Of a stretch of 19,505 nt of DNA, positions 6,748 through 13,900 are shown piece after piece (position 1 is the first letter of the stretch; each line of letters starts with the position of its first letter). The notes under the pieces are model-generated. The model made no database searches and was not told the DNA's origin. It saw only the letters and a list, made by a program, of their open reading frames with translations. This DNA comes from JAFGOY01 sp034430335. GTDB lineage: Bacteria; Chloroflexota; Anaerolineae; Aggregatilineales; UBA3940. The stretch is taken from assembly GCA_034430335.1 (NCBI GenBank), contig DAOUES010000050.1:1-19505 (forward strand). The letters run 5' to 3'. The translations under genes and the position numbers were made by a program.

Positions 6748-8346
6748 ATGCAGCGTCGATACTGGTTCACACTCTTTGCCATACTCGCGATCATCGCCGT
6801 CCTTGTCGTACTGATTTCCAACGACGAAGAGCCGCAGATCGTCATCCAGACCCCGGTTCTCATTGCCGGGGAAGCCGAAGCGAATGGGGGATTGTCTACC
6901 GCCACCTCGACGGTTACCCAGGCTCCGCCGGAGGACACCGCCGCCCCGACCGCCACCGAACCGGTCGAGGCGACCGCCTACCCTACCCCGACCATCACCT
7001 CCACCCCCGAACGGGCCGCCGCGAGCGGCTATTACGTGGTCCAGGCCGGTGATACCCTCCTTGCGATTGCTTACGATCTCGGAATCACCTTCGAGGAACT
7101 GCTCGAAGCCAACCCGCAGATCGACAGCCCGAACATGCTCCATCCCGACGACGTGCTGCGTGTGCCGCTTCCCGAAGGCGGCGAGGCCGAGTTGGAAATG
7201 ACCATTACCCTCCAGCCCGCCGCCGAAGTCACCGCCTATGTTTCCGCCGAAGGCGGACGCCTGCTGCTCCGCGAGGAACCCGATCCGGGTGCCCCGGTGA
7301 TCGCCCTCCTCGGTGAGCAGGCCCCCCTGCGCGTGCTGGGCCGCACCGAGGGCAGCGAATGGCTCGAAGTCGAAGCGCTCCCCTCCGGACTGATCGGCTG
7401 GGTGATCGGCGAATGGGTAATCGAAGATGTCTCCCTCGCAGAGGTCCCGATCACTGGCGAAACCATCGACGCCACCCGCACGCCTACCATCACCCCGACT
7501 CAGCCCACGCCGCACCCGTTCGCCACCGCCACCCGCACGTTTAGCGGCGAAATGCTTGCCGAGTATCCCTTCCTGAGCAATGTTACCGAGCGGGCGCAGG
7601 AGATATTCCTGCGCGGGCGGCTGATGGGCAATCGAAAGAACGTTTTCTCCAAAGTCGGGGACAGCATCACCGCCAACACTGCCTATCTCTATCCCATCGG
7701 TGTGAACGACTACGACCTGCGCGAGTACGAGGAGCTTCAGCCGGTCGTCGACTATTACCGGTACCAGCTTGCCCGCGACAACAACTCGTTTGCCAATACG
7801 TCACTGGCCGCCAAGGGCGGCTGGCTGGTCTGGCACGTCCTGATCCCCCGCTACGCCGATCCTGAAATCTGCTACGACTACGAATCCCCCCTCGAATGTG
7901 AATACCGGGTGGTCAAGCCTTCCGTCGCCCTGATCATGCTGGGCACCAACGACATCCTCTCCACGCAGGATGGCGTTTACGAGGAAGGCATGCGCCAGGT
8001 GATCGAAATCTCGATTGATATGGGCGTCATCCCGGTGGTCAGCACCATTCCGCCCTTCGACTACGGTGATGTGGAGGAAGGCCGCGTCGAACTGTTCAAC
8101 AACATCATCGTTTCACTTTGCGAAGAATACGAAGTCCCGATCTGGGATTACTGGGCGGTCATGAAGCCGCTTCCCAACCAGGGCCTTTCCACCGACGGCG
8201 TCCACCCATCGTGGAACAAGCCAGCCGATTTCACCCCGTCGAATCTCGAATACGGGATGGCCGTCCGCAACCTGACTGCTCTCCAGGCCCTCGACGCCAT
8301 CTGGCGCTATGTCATTCTGCCCGAAACCGGTGAAACCGCACCCTGA
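6748..8346 (+). CDS. LysM-SH3-SGNH cell-envelope protein
   Basis: A 532-residue protein. It has an N-terminal membrane anchor (about 6-24), a Thr/Pro-rich linker (about 50-92), and a LysM domain (about 95-140, YYVVQAGDTLLAIA through DDVLRVPL) expected to bind peptidoglycan. A bacterial SH3-like domain (about 161-225) and a second TPTITPTQPTP linker follow. The C-terminal SGNH domain (about 277-525) has intact blocks: GDS (Ser306), GTND (399-402) and DGVH (Asp483, His486). The Cys pair 375/384 in the ESPLEC segment matches the spacing in the lipoprotein at 2217-3314, its clear paralogue. It is likely a wall-tethered esterase or acyltransferase acting on an acylated envelope glycan. The start ATG has only a weak ribosome site, but no other in-frame start preserves the anchor. 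Confidence 0.85.
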   Translation: MQRRYWFTLFAILAIIAVLVVLISNDEEPQIVIQTPVLIAGEAEANGGLSTATSTVTQAPPEDTAAPTATEPVEATAYPTPTITSTPERAAASGYYVVQAGDTLLAIAYDLGITFEELLEANPQIDSPNMLHPDDVLRVPLPEGGEAELEMTITLQPAAEVTAYVSAEGGRLLLREEPDPGAPVIALLGEQAPLRVLGRTEGSEWLEVEALPSGLIGWVIGEWVIEDVSLAEVPITGETIDATRTPTITPTQPTPHPFATATRTFSGEMLAEYPFLSNVTERAQEIFLRGRLMGNRKNVFSKVGDSITANTAYLYPIGVNDYDLREYEELQPVVDYYRYQLARDNNSFANTSLAAKGGWLVWHVLIPRYADPEICYDYESPLECEYRVVKPSVALIMLGTNDILSTQDGVYEEGMRQVIEISIDMGVIPVVSTIPPFDYGDVEEGRVELFNNIIVSLCEEYEVPIWDYWAVMKPLPNQGLSTDGVHPSWNKPADFTPSNLEYGMAVRNLTALQALDAIWRYVILPETGETAP

Positions 8347-8439
8347 TCGGAGCTGGGGGTACGCAGGTTATCGCTTCGAACTGAGACAGCAGTCGATAAA
8401 TTTGATACTGCTCTATATCCCCTGCAAAGGAGAAGGAAT

Positions 8440-9480
8440 GTGAAGAAACTCATTTATTCCCTGATATTGATACTTCTGATCGCTTCGATGTCAGCTTGCA
8501 GTGCTGGTGCAGGAGGCCCCGTTGTCTCTGCCACCGAAGAACCGGTTCAGGAAGTCCCGACAGTCGCCGCTCCCACCGAGCCGCCTGCCGAGGAACAAGC
8601 GCCCGCTGAGGAACCGGCTGCGGAAGAATCAGCCGCCGAAACATTCGAATTACCGCCTTTCATCGAAACCAATGGCGGGTTCAATGCCCCCTACCGTGAG
8701 GTCAACGACATTCCCAGCCTGCCAATGCCTGTCGGGGCGATGGGGCCGATGCCCTGCGAGCGGAGCGCCGAAATGGAAGTCTTTTCTATTATCAATCTCC
8801 TCGAAACAGATAAGCTCCTGTGTGTTTATGACTATCCACGAGAAGTCGGCAGCCCGCCGCTCACCCTGACGTTGAGCGCCCCGGATGGACATGCCTATAC
8901 CGAGACCTTCACCATCGAGCAGGGTGTCAGCACGCCCAATCTCGTCGGCAGCACCGGGAAGGCACAGGGGTTTGTTGATGAAGTCATGTCTTCTGAGCCG
9001 GTCATCATGATCAACCTGAACTTCAGCGCGAATTTACCCGGCGGAACCTGGGAAATCGAAGGCACCAATGGTAGTCTCAATACCGAAGGGAGTTTCGTGA
9101 TTGAGCGTCAGGAGGCTTTTGTAAGCATACTGAACAGCGCAACGGCCAATGGCCCCTTCGACAGCTTCGATACCTATGGGACAGTCTTCGATACCGGCGA
9201 CAGAGTCCCGATTGCCGGAACGGGCTATGCACCTAACAGTGAGGTCGTAATCGCCGCCTATATCCCCCTGACGGACTTCGATTCGGAAACGGGTGAGATG
9301 ATGTATACTGCGCCCTTTGCGGCCACCGTCACCACCGATGCGAATGGCAATTTCCAGACGGAGTTCATTGTTGGAGAAGGAACGATGAATGGAGAATTCA
9401 TCATCGTTGCCGATCCCTTATCCAGGGAGTGGATACATCCCTATTATGGCAGATTTTATGTGCGGGAACTGCCGGGATAA
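8440..9480 (+). CDS. Lipoprotein of unknown function
   Basis: A 346-residue predicted lipoprotein starting at GTG, with AAAGGAGAAGG just upstream. The signal peptide ends with MSAC (Cys20), followed by a Glu/Pro/Ala-rich spacer to about residue 68. The rest looks like beta-sandwich domains: about 75-225 (two cysteines, 106 and 128, possibly a disulfide) and about 228-345, where FVSI..TYGTVFDTGDRVPIAGTGYAPNSEV and the following strand pattern resemble Ig-like or adhesin modules. I recognise no catalytic motif. It lies 93 bases after the LysM-SH3-SGNH gene on the same strand, probably co-transcribed, and a strong terminator follows at 9520. A surface-binding or structural role is the most that can be inferred. 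Confidence 0.75.
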   Translation: MKKLIYSLILILLIASMSACSAGAGGPVVSATEEPVQEVPTVAAPTEPPAEEQAPAEEPAAEESAAETFELPPFIETNGGFNAPYREVNDIPSLPMPVGAMGPMPCERSAEMEVFSIINLLETDKLLCVYDYPREVGSPPLTLTLSAPDGHAYTETFTIEQGVSTPNLVGSTGKAQGFVDEVMSSEPVIMINLNFSANLPGGTWEIEGTNGSLNTEGSFVIERQEAFVSILNSATANGPFDSFDTYGTVFDTGDRVPIAGTGYAPNSEVVIAAYIPLTDFDSETGEMMYTAPFAATVTTDANGNFQTEFIVGEGTMNGEFIIVADPLSREWIHPYYGRFYVRELPG

Positions 9481-9519
9481 TAGTGACAACCTATCCAGAA
9501 ATGGGTGATCGGATAGAGT

Positions 9520-9568
9520 AGGCCCTTCCCTCCTGGCTCGTTCTGCGAGATCGGGGAGGGGGGCCTTT
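9520..9568 (+). terminator. Intrinsic terminator after the lipoprotein gene
   Basis: AGGCCC-TT-CCCTCC (9520-9533) pairs with GGAGGG-GGGCCT (9555-9566): 12 bp with a 2-nt bulge. The loop has its own small CTCG/CGAG stem, and a short TTT follows. The stem is strong but the T-run is short. Confidence 0.65.
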
Positions 9569-9607
9569 AGATTCGATGCGGCGGTCTCGCCCCGGCCATT
9601 CGAAAAG

Positions 9608-9637
9608 TTAGGCATGCCTAAAGATATGTGATATACT
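9608..9637 (+). promoter_or_regulatory. mgtE promoter with TTAGG-N4-CCTAA palindromic operator over the -35
   Basis: TATACT at 9632-9637, preceded by TGA (an extended -10 arrangement), is a good sigma-70 -10. The -35 position (about 9608-9614) falls inside a perfect 14-bp palindrome TTAGGCATGCCTAA (9608-9621). TTAGG/CCTAA half-sites are of the kind bound by DtxR/IdeR/MntR metalloregulators. Overlap with the -35 would suit metal-dependent repression of the downstream cation-transporter gene. The predicted transcript start is near 9644, leaving a leader of about 237 nt. Confidence 0.5.
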
Positions 9638-9677
9638 GTTGCCATACGTTACAATTAAATAGTAAATGGCATTTTAG

Positions 9678-9697
9678 CCCGGTGCTTCAGCGCCGGG
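9678..9697. repeat. Palindromic repeat element B, copy 3
   Basis: CCCGGTGCT-TC-AGCGCCGGG, preceded by TTTAG: a 9-bp stem with one G:T pair, matching element B of the repeats at 2190 and 3432. Element A is absent here. It lies within the predicted mgtE leader. Confidence 0.75.
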
Positions 9698-9750
9698 GAC
9701 GTTTCACCCAGTTCGAAGTAAAAGGAACAATGGACGATTACCACCCTCCA

Positions 9751-9846
9751 AGTACCAGCCGGTACTCAGTAGATAGCTCCACACAAAAGGGGCTGCCCGT
9801 GTAGCATTCAAGCAGGCATTGAAGGCCGGGCAGCGCTTCTGTGTGG
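9751..9846 (+). ncRNA. Structured 5' leader of mgtE (candidate cis-regulatory RNA)
   Basis: Hairpin 1 is AGTACC (9751-9756) / GGTACT (9761-9766) with a 4-nt loop. Hairpin 2 is long and layered: CCACACA (9779-9785) / TGTGTGG (9840-9846), GCTGCCCG (9792-9799) / CGGGCAGC (9827-9834) and TTCAA (9807-9811) / TTGAA (9819-9823), separated by internal loops. It ends about 34 bases before the mgtE ATG. I could not match it to the M-box (ykoK) Mg2+ riboswitch consensus as I remember it. It has no T-run, so control of translation or RNA stability is more likely than termination. Confidence 0.45.
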
Positions 9847-9880
9847 CCGATAGAGATATTGTCAATAAAGGAGCGCTGAC

Positions 9881-11254
9881 ATGGCAATGATGCCCGCTTC
9901 CCCTGCTCTGCAAGAGGTTCGCCAGCAGGTCGTCGATCTGCTTGAGGCGAGAAATCTCGATGCTCTTCTAACGTTACTCAAAACTCAGCATCCCGCCGAT
10001 ATTGCCGACGTGATCGACCTGCTCGATAAAAGTCAGCGTGTGGCGATCTTCAGCATGCTGCAAAACGACATCGCCGCCGAAGTGCTTGACGAAACACGCA
10101 CAGAGGTCACCCGCAACCTGGTCGAAGCCATCCCCGACGAGCAGATCGCCGATCTGCTCGAAGCCATGCCGATGGACGACGCCGCCGAAGTGCTCTCCGA
10201 GCTTGAGGCCGACCGCGCCGAAGACCTGCTCGGCCTGATGCAGCCTGTCGAGGCAGCAGAAGTGGAGCGTCTGCTCGCCTTCCCCGAAGACTCCGCCGGG
10301 CGCTTGATGACCACCAGGGTCGTCCGTATCGGGGCTTCCTGGACGATCCAGCAGGCGCTCGAACGCCTCCGCACCGTCGACCCGGAAGTCGAGACGATGG
10401 CATATCTATACGTCGTCAACGGGAACCACCAGTTGGTCGGCATCGTCCCGGTCTGGGATATCCTGACCTCCGCCCCCAACAAACTGGTCTCGGATGTGAT
10501 GGAACCGGAAGTGACCTCGGTGCGGGTCGACGCCGACCAGGAAGAAGTCGCCCATCTGGTTTCGCAGTACGACTTTTTTGCCATCCCGGTCGTCGATGAA
10601 CAGCAGCGATTCCTGGGCATCATCACCCACGACGACGTGATCGACATTCTGCAAGAGGAGTTCACCGAGGACGTGCAGCGTTTTGGCGGCGCGGCCCCGC
10701 TTGAGTTTTCCTACCTCAGTTCCCCGATTATTGAGATCGTCCGTAAGCGGGTTGGCTGGCTGGTGCTCCTGATCCTGACCGCAACGCTGACCGGGACGGT
10801 AATGCGCCTGTTCGAAAGCGACCTTGAGCGAACGGTCGCCCTGTCTTTCTTCATCCCCCTGCTGATCGGAACCGGCGGCAATGCCGGATCGCAGGTCACC
10901 GCGACCATGATTCGTGCGCTGGCGGTCAGCGAGATTCACTTCAAAGACCTCTGGCTCGTCATGGGGCGCGAGCTGGTTACCGGACTGCTGCTGGGGCTGG
11001 CGATGGGGGCTGTCGGATTGGTTCGCGCCGTGACCTGGGGAACGTCTCTCGCCGTCGGCCTGACCGTCGCCGCGTCGCTCTGTACGCTCGTCGTCTGGGC
11101 CAACCTGATGGGAGTTGTCCTGCCTTTGTTCGCCTCCCGCCTGCGCATCGACCCCACCGTGATTTCCGGCCCGGTGATGAGCACCCTGGTCGATGCAACC
11201 GGCCTGCTGATCTATTTCTCCTTAGCCCGCCTGATTATCGGGCTGTTTGTATAA
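9881..11254 (+). CDS. mgtE: MgtE family magnesium channel/transporter
   Basis: A 457-residue protein of normal MgtE length. It has a helical N-terminal domain (about 10-135, with repeated acidic helices such as AIPDEQIADLLEAMPMDDAAEVL), tandem CBS domains (about 138-260) that sense intracellular Mg2+, and a five-segment membrane domain (about 287-457). The signature LLIGTGGNAGSQ (327-338) and the final-helix STLVDATGLLIYF with Asp438, at the position of the conserved pore Asp, are present. It imports Mg2+ (some members also Co2+) and closes when cytoplasmic Mg2+ is high. AAAGGAG lies 8 bases before the ATG. It is transcribed alone, with an unusual structured leader and a palindrome over its promoter. 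It ends convergent with rny at a shared terminator. Confidence 0.95.
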   Translation: MAMMPASPALQEVRQQVVDLLEARNLDALLTLLKTQHPADIADVIDLLDKSQRVAIFSMLQNDIAAEVLDETRTEVTRNLVEAIPDEQIADLLEAMPMDDAAEVLSELEADRAEDLLGLMQPVEAAEVERLLAFPEDSAGRLMTTRVVRIGASWTIQQALERLRTVDPEVETMAYLYVVNGNHQLVGIVPVWDILTSAPNKLVSDVMEPEVTSVRVDADQEEVAHLVSQYDFFAIPVVDEQQRFLGIITHDDVIDILQEEFTEDVQRFGGAAPLEFSYLSSPIIEIVRKRVGWLVLLILTATLTGTVMRLFESDLERTVALSFFIPLLIGTGGNAGSQVTATMIRALAVSEIHFKDLWLVMGRELVTGLLLGLAMGAVGLVRAVTWGTSLAVGLTVAASLCTLVVWANLMGVVLPLFASRLRIDPTVISGPVMSTLVDATGLLIYFSLARLIIGLFV

Positions 11255-11258
11255 AAAG

Positions 11259-11290
11259 CAACGAGCCTCGTTCAGAGGCTCGTTGTGTTT
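11259..11290. terminator. Bidirectional intrinsic terminator between mgtE and rny
   Basis: CAACGAGCCTC (11259-11269) pairs perfectly with GAGGCTCGTTG (11275-11285) around a 5-nt loop. TGTTTT follows on the plus strand, and CTTTTT follows on the minus strand (from AAAAAG at 11253-11258). It serves both convergent genes. Confidence 0.9.
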
Positions 11291-11308
11291 TAGCGATTCT
11301 ATTTTTAG

Positions 11309-12838
11309 CTACTTTGCGTAGTCGACTGCCCGCGTCTCGCGGATGACCGTCACCTTGATCTGTCCGGGATACTGCATCGACTCCTCGATCTGCTTCGAGA
11401 TGTCTTTGCTCAACCGTATCGCCGACAGGTCGTCGATATCCTCCGGCTTGACGATAATCCGCACTTCGCGCCCGGCTTGCAGGGCGTAGCTCTGGTTGAC
11501 TCCCTCGAACGAGTTGGCGATTTCTTCCAGTGTCCTGACCCGTTTCAGGTAGTTCTCCAGGCTCTCCCGGCGTGCACCTGGGCGCGCCCCACTGATCGCG
11601 TCGGCAGCTTCGACGATCACCGCTTCCACGCATTCCTGGTCTCGCTCGTGGTGGTGCGCCTCGATGCAGTTGACGGCGGCTTCGGGAACCCCGTACCGGC
11701 GGCAGAACTCCGCGCCGATCTGCGCGTGGGTACCCTCGATCTCGTGATCCATCGCCTTGCCGATGTCGTGAAGCAGCCCGCCCATCTTGGCAATATCGAC
11801 GTTCGCGCCCAGTTCGGCAGCCAGCACACTGGACAGCCGCGCCGTCTCGACGGCGTGGGCCAGTTGTTCCTGCCCGTAGCTTGTGCGGAATTTCAGCCGC
11901 CCCAGCATTTTGAGCACCTCGATGTTCAACCCGGCGACGCCGGCATCGTAGGCGGCGCGCTCGCCCTCTTCGCGGATCGCCTGCTCGACCTCTTTCACCG
12001 AGTCTTCGACCAGTTTTTCGATCCGGGCCGGGTGGATGCGCCCGTCGAGAACCAATCGGCTGAGGGCGCGCCGCGCGACCTCGCGCCGCACCGGGTCGAA
12101 GCTGCTGATCGTCACCGCTTCGGGCGTGTCGTCGACGATCACGTCGACGCCGCTGGCCTGTTCGAAGGCGCGGATATTGCGCCCGTTACGCCCAATGATC
12201 CGGCCTTTCATTTCGTCGTTGGGCAGCGGCACGACCGAGACGGTCACGTCGGACACGTAGTCGGACGCAACGCGCTGGATCGCCATTGCGATCAGCTCCC
12301 GTGCCCGGCTGTCGGCCTCGGCGTTGAGTTCATCCTCGACCTCTCGAATCCGGCGGGCCATGTCATTGCGGGTTTCCTCCTCGACCATCAGCAGCAGGTG
12401 TTCACGCGCTTCATCGCTGGTCATCTCTGCCACCCGTTCGAGCGCTTCCATACGTTCGGCTTTGAGTTCTTCCAGTTCGTTCCGCTGGCGGTCGAGCGTG
12501 CTCTGGCGCTTGTTCAGCTTGGCTTCACGGTCTTCCAGTTTCTCGGCCCGACTGTCGAGTTGTTCCCTTCGACTGTGAAGCCGGTCTTCGTCGCGTTTCA
12601 GGTCTTCCCGGCGTCGACTGTGTTCCTGGTCATATTCACTGCGCACCTGCCCGATTTCGTCGCGGGTTTGCTGAAGCATTTCCTGGGCTTCGTGTTTCGC
12701 CATAACCAGGATATTCTGCGCTTCCTGTTCAGCCGCAATACGTTTACGACGTTCGATGCGCGTTTGCCAGATGAAGACAACTGCCGCGCCAATAGCAATG
12801 CCGATGATCAGATCGGCGACTAAAACGATCCAGTCCAT
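11309..12838 (-). CDS. rny: Ribonuclease Y
   Basis: A 509-residue membrane-tethered endoribonuclease that starts mRNA decay. Domains in order: an N-terminal membrane helix (about 3-24), a long charged coiled coil (about 28-180), a KH RNA-binding domain with GRIIGRNGRNIRAFE (212-226), and an HD domain with LLHDIGKAMDHE (355-366, His357-Asp358 as metal ligands) and the AHHHE segment (394-398). The C-terminal RNase Y block follows, ending near KVTVIRETRAVDYAK. Length is normal for the family. A strong GGGGAGG ribosome site lies inside the end of recX, whose stop is one base before the rny ATG, so the two are co-translated. The recA-recX-rny order places RNA turnover and recombination control in one transcript. 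Confidence 0.96.
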   Translation of the reverse strand: MDWIVLVADLIIGIAIGAAVVFIWQTRIERRKRIAAEQEAQNILVMAKHEAQEMLQQTRDEIGQVRSEYDQEHSRRREDLKRDEDRLHSRREQLDSRAEKLEDREAKLNKRQSTLDRQRNELEELKAERMEALERVAEMTSDEAREHLLLMVEEETRNDMARRIREVEDELNAEADSRARELIAMAIQRVASDYVSDVTVSVVPLPNDEMKGRIIGRNGRNIRAFEQASGVDVIVDDTPEAVTISSFDPVRREVARRALSRLVLDGRIHPARIEKLVEDSVKEVEQAIREEGERAAYDAGVAGLNIEVLKMLGRLKFRTSYGQEQLAHAVETARLSSVLAAELGANVDIAKMGGLLHDIGKAMDHEIEGTHAQIGAEFCRRYGVPEAAVNCIEAHHHERDQECVEAVIVEAADAISGARPGARRESLENYLKRVRTLEEIANSFEGVNQSYALQAGREVRIIVKPEDIDDLSAIRLSKDISKQIEESMQYPGQIKVTVIRETRAVDYAK

Positions 12839-12839
12839 A

Positions 12840-13517
12840 TTAGTTTACCTCCCCATCCAGGTTTATGTTGTTGGGTGCAGGTTCATATTGAGCGTTTTTC
12901 TCTTCCCAAAGTTGATCCAATACATTCCGTACAATGCTGTATGAGAAGCCGCGCCGGGACAGAAAATCTCCCAATCGCTTACGGAAGGTTTCCTCGTCTG
13001 CCTGTGCATAGCGATGCAGCCGCGATTGGGCCGCCCGGTAGGCTTCTGTCTCCTCGTCGAGGTCTTCCATCGCTGCCCGAATCGCCGGATCGCCGACCCC
13101 CTTTTGACAGAGTTCGTAGCGCAGCGCGCGGGCGCTGCGCGGCTTGAACTGGGATCGATTCTCCACCCAGTAGCGGGCAAAAGCTGCCTCGTCGAGAAGC
13201 CCCGATCTTTCAAGACGTTCGATGACGATCTCGACCGTTGTTTCGCTGAATTTCTTTTTGCTCTGACGTAGATTGCGGCGCACTTCCTCGACGCTGCGCG
13301 GTCGATACGACAGGTAATTCAGCGCATGTTCATGCGCCACTTCGATCTCGTCCAGTGCTTTCAGCCGCTCGATATCGGCATCGTCAAGCTGCTGGCCTTT
13401 TTGCAGCTTAATCGCCTCGATCAGCGCCAGGCCGAAGGCAAATTCGCCGTCGAGGTAGATGTTGACACGCTCCTTATTCCGTTTTTGAACAACCAAAGCG
13501 GTGATCTTGCCGCCCAT
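12840..13517 (-). CDS. recX: RecX, regulator of RecA
   Basis: A 225-residue RecX-family protein that binds RecA filaments and limits or modulates recombinase activity. Triple-helix RecX repeats are visible: ALNYLSYRPRSVEEVRRNL (65-83), then GLLDEAAFARYWVENRS (106-122) with KPRSARALRYELCQKGV (125-141). A third, looser unit is around 160-205 (RRGFSYSIVRNVLDQL). The N-terminal segment up to about residue 60 has a beta-rich pattern (VNIYLDGEFAFGL). It lies downstream of recA on the same strand, separated by 383 bp and a terminator 37 bases before its ATG, so it is probably expressed at low level by readthrough. The ribosome site before ATG 13517 is weak. Confidence 0.93.
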   Translation of the reverse strand: MGGKITALVVQKRNKERVNIYLDGEFAFGLALIEAIKLQKGQQLDDADIERLKALDEIEVAHEHALNYLSYRPRSVEEVRRNLRQSKKKFSETTVEIVIERLERSGLLDEAAFARYWVENRSQFKPRSARALRYELCQKGVGDPAIRAAMEDLDEETEAYRAAQSRLHRYAQADEETFRKRLGDFLSRRGFSYSIVRNVLDQLWEEKNAQYEPAPNNINLDGEVN

Positions 13518-13900
13518 AACGTGTGTCCAAATCAGTCCATATAGTTATAAAAAAGCAGCCATGGCTAACCCACGGCTGCTGGAATCCGCAAAAATTTGAC
13601 GAAAAACAATCAAATCACTGATATACGCAAATACCCCAGACTCCTGCGAGTCAGGGTCGCGACCGAATGAATCTGGTTGCGTTTAGGATAATCCTTCAGA
13701 TTGCTTGATATGACTGAAGGATCGGTTGATTTTCCGGTTCGCGATTTCTGCCCTTTCCGCACAGCGGGTTATCGGGCAGGTTTATCAGCTTAACAGAATC
13801 CAGCGTATCGTGTAGCTAGCGCAATACTTATTTCTATCACGATGATAGAAGCTCGTTCACCCACCGGCTTTTCGACCTGGTGGATGGTTTTGACAGTCTA
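13518..13900 (-). other. 383-bp recA-recX spacer rich in inverted repeats
   Basis: There is no coding frame on either strand. Reading in the transcribed (minus) direction from recA, inverted repeats occur at 13883-13861 (CCACC-A-GG / CC-GGTGG), 13850-13832 (perfect 8 bp, TTCTATCA/TGATAGAA), 13779-13748 (CTGCCC/GGGCAG with nested CCGC/GCGG) and 13722-13691 (perfect 9 bp, ATCCTTCAG/CTGAAGGAT). Further ones are 13664-13655 (palindrome GGTCGCGACC), 13652-13639 (GACTC/GAGTC) and finally the terminator at 13580-13548. This is either a structured 3' untranslated region or an RNA element. Confidence 0.6.
13548..13580 (-). terminator. Intrinsic terminator between recA and recX
   Basis: On the minus strand an 11-bp stem (AGCAGCC-1 mismatch-TGG and its complement, 13554-13580) with a 5-nt loop is followed directly by TTTTTTAT. 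It lies 37 bases upstream of the recX ATG. In E. coli, recX is expressed by readthrough of a terminator after recA, and the same arrangement is inferred here. Confidence 0.8.

Larger units (their letters stand above)
9481..9880. other. 400-bp intergenic region holding terminator, mgtE promoter and leader
   Basis: There is no gene on either strand; a minus-strand frame of 69 codons at 9704-9913 overlaps the mgtE start and has no homology I recognise. In order it contains the terminator of the upstream lipoprotein gene (9520-9568), a palindrome over a promoter (9608-9637), repeat element B (9678-9697), a short hairpin (9751-9766) and a long hairpin (9779-9846). The mgtE ribosome site follows. 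Confidence 0.7.

Noticed and set aside
9644..9880. M-box (ykoK) Mg2+ riboswitch upstream of mgtE
   Set aside because: The conserved segments of that class, as remembered, are not seen; only generic hairpins are, so the class was not assigned.
11477..12823. 448-codon plus-strand frame opposite rny
   Set aside because: It is antisense to a complete RNase Y with KH and HD motifs; it has no ribosome site or recognisable domain.
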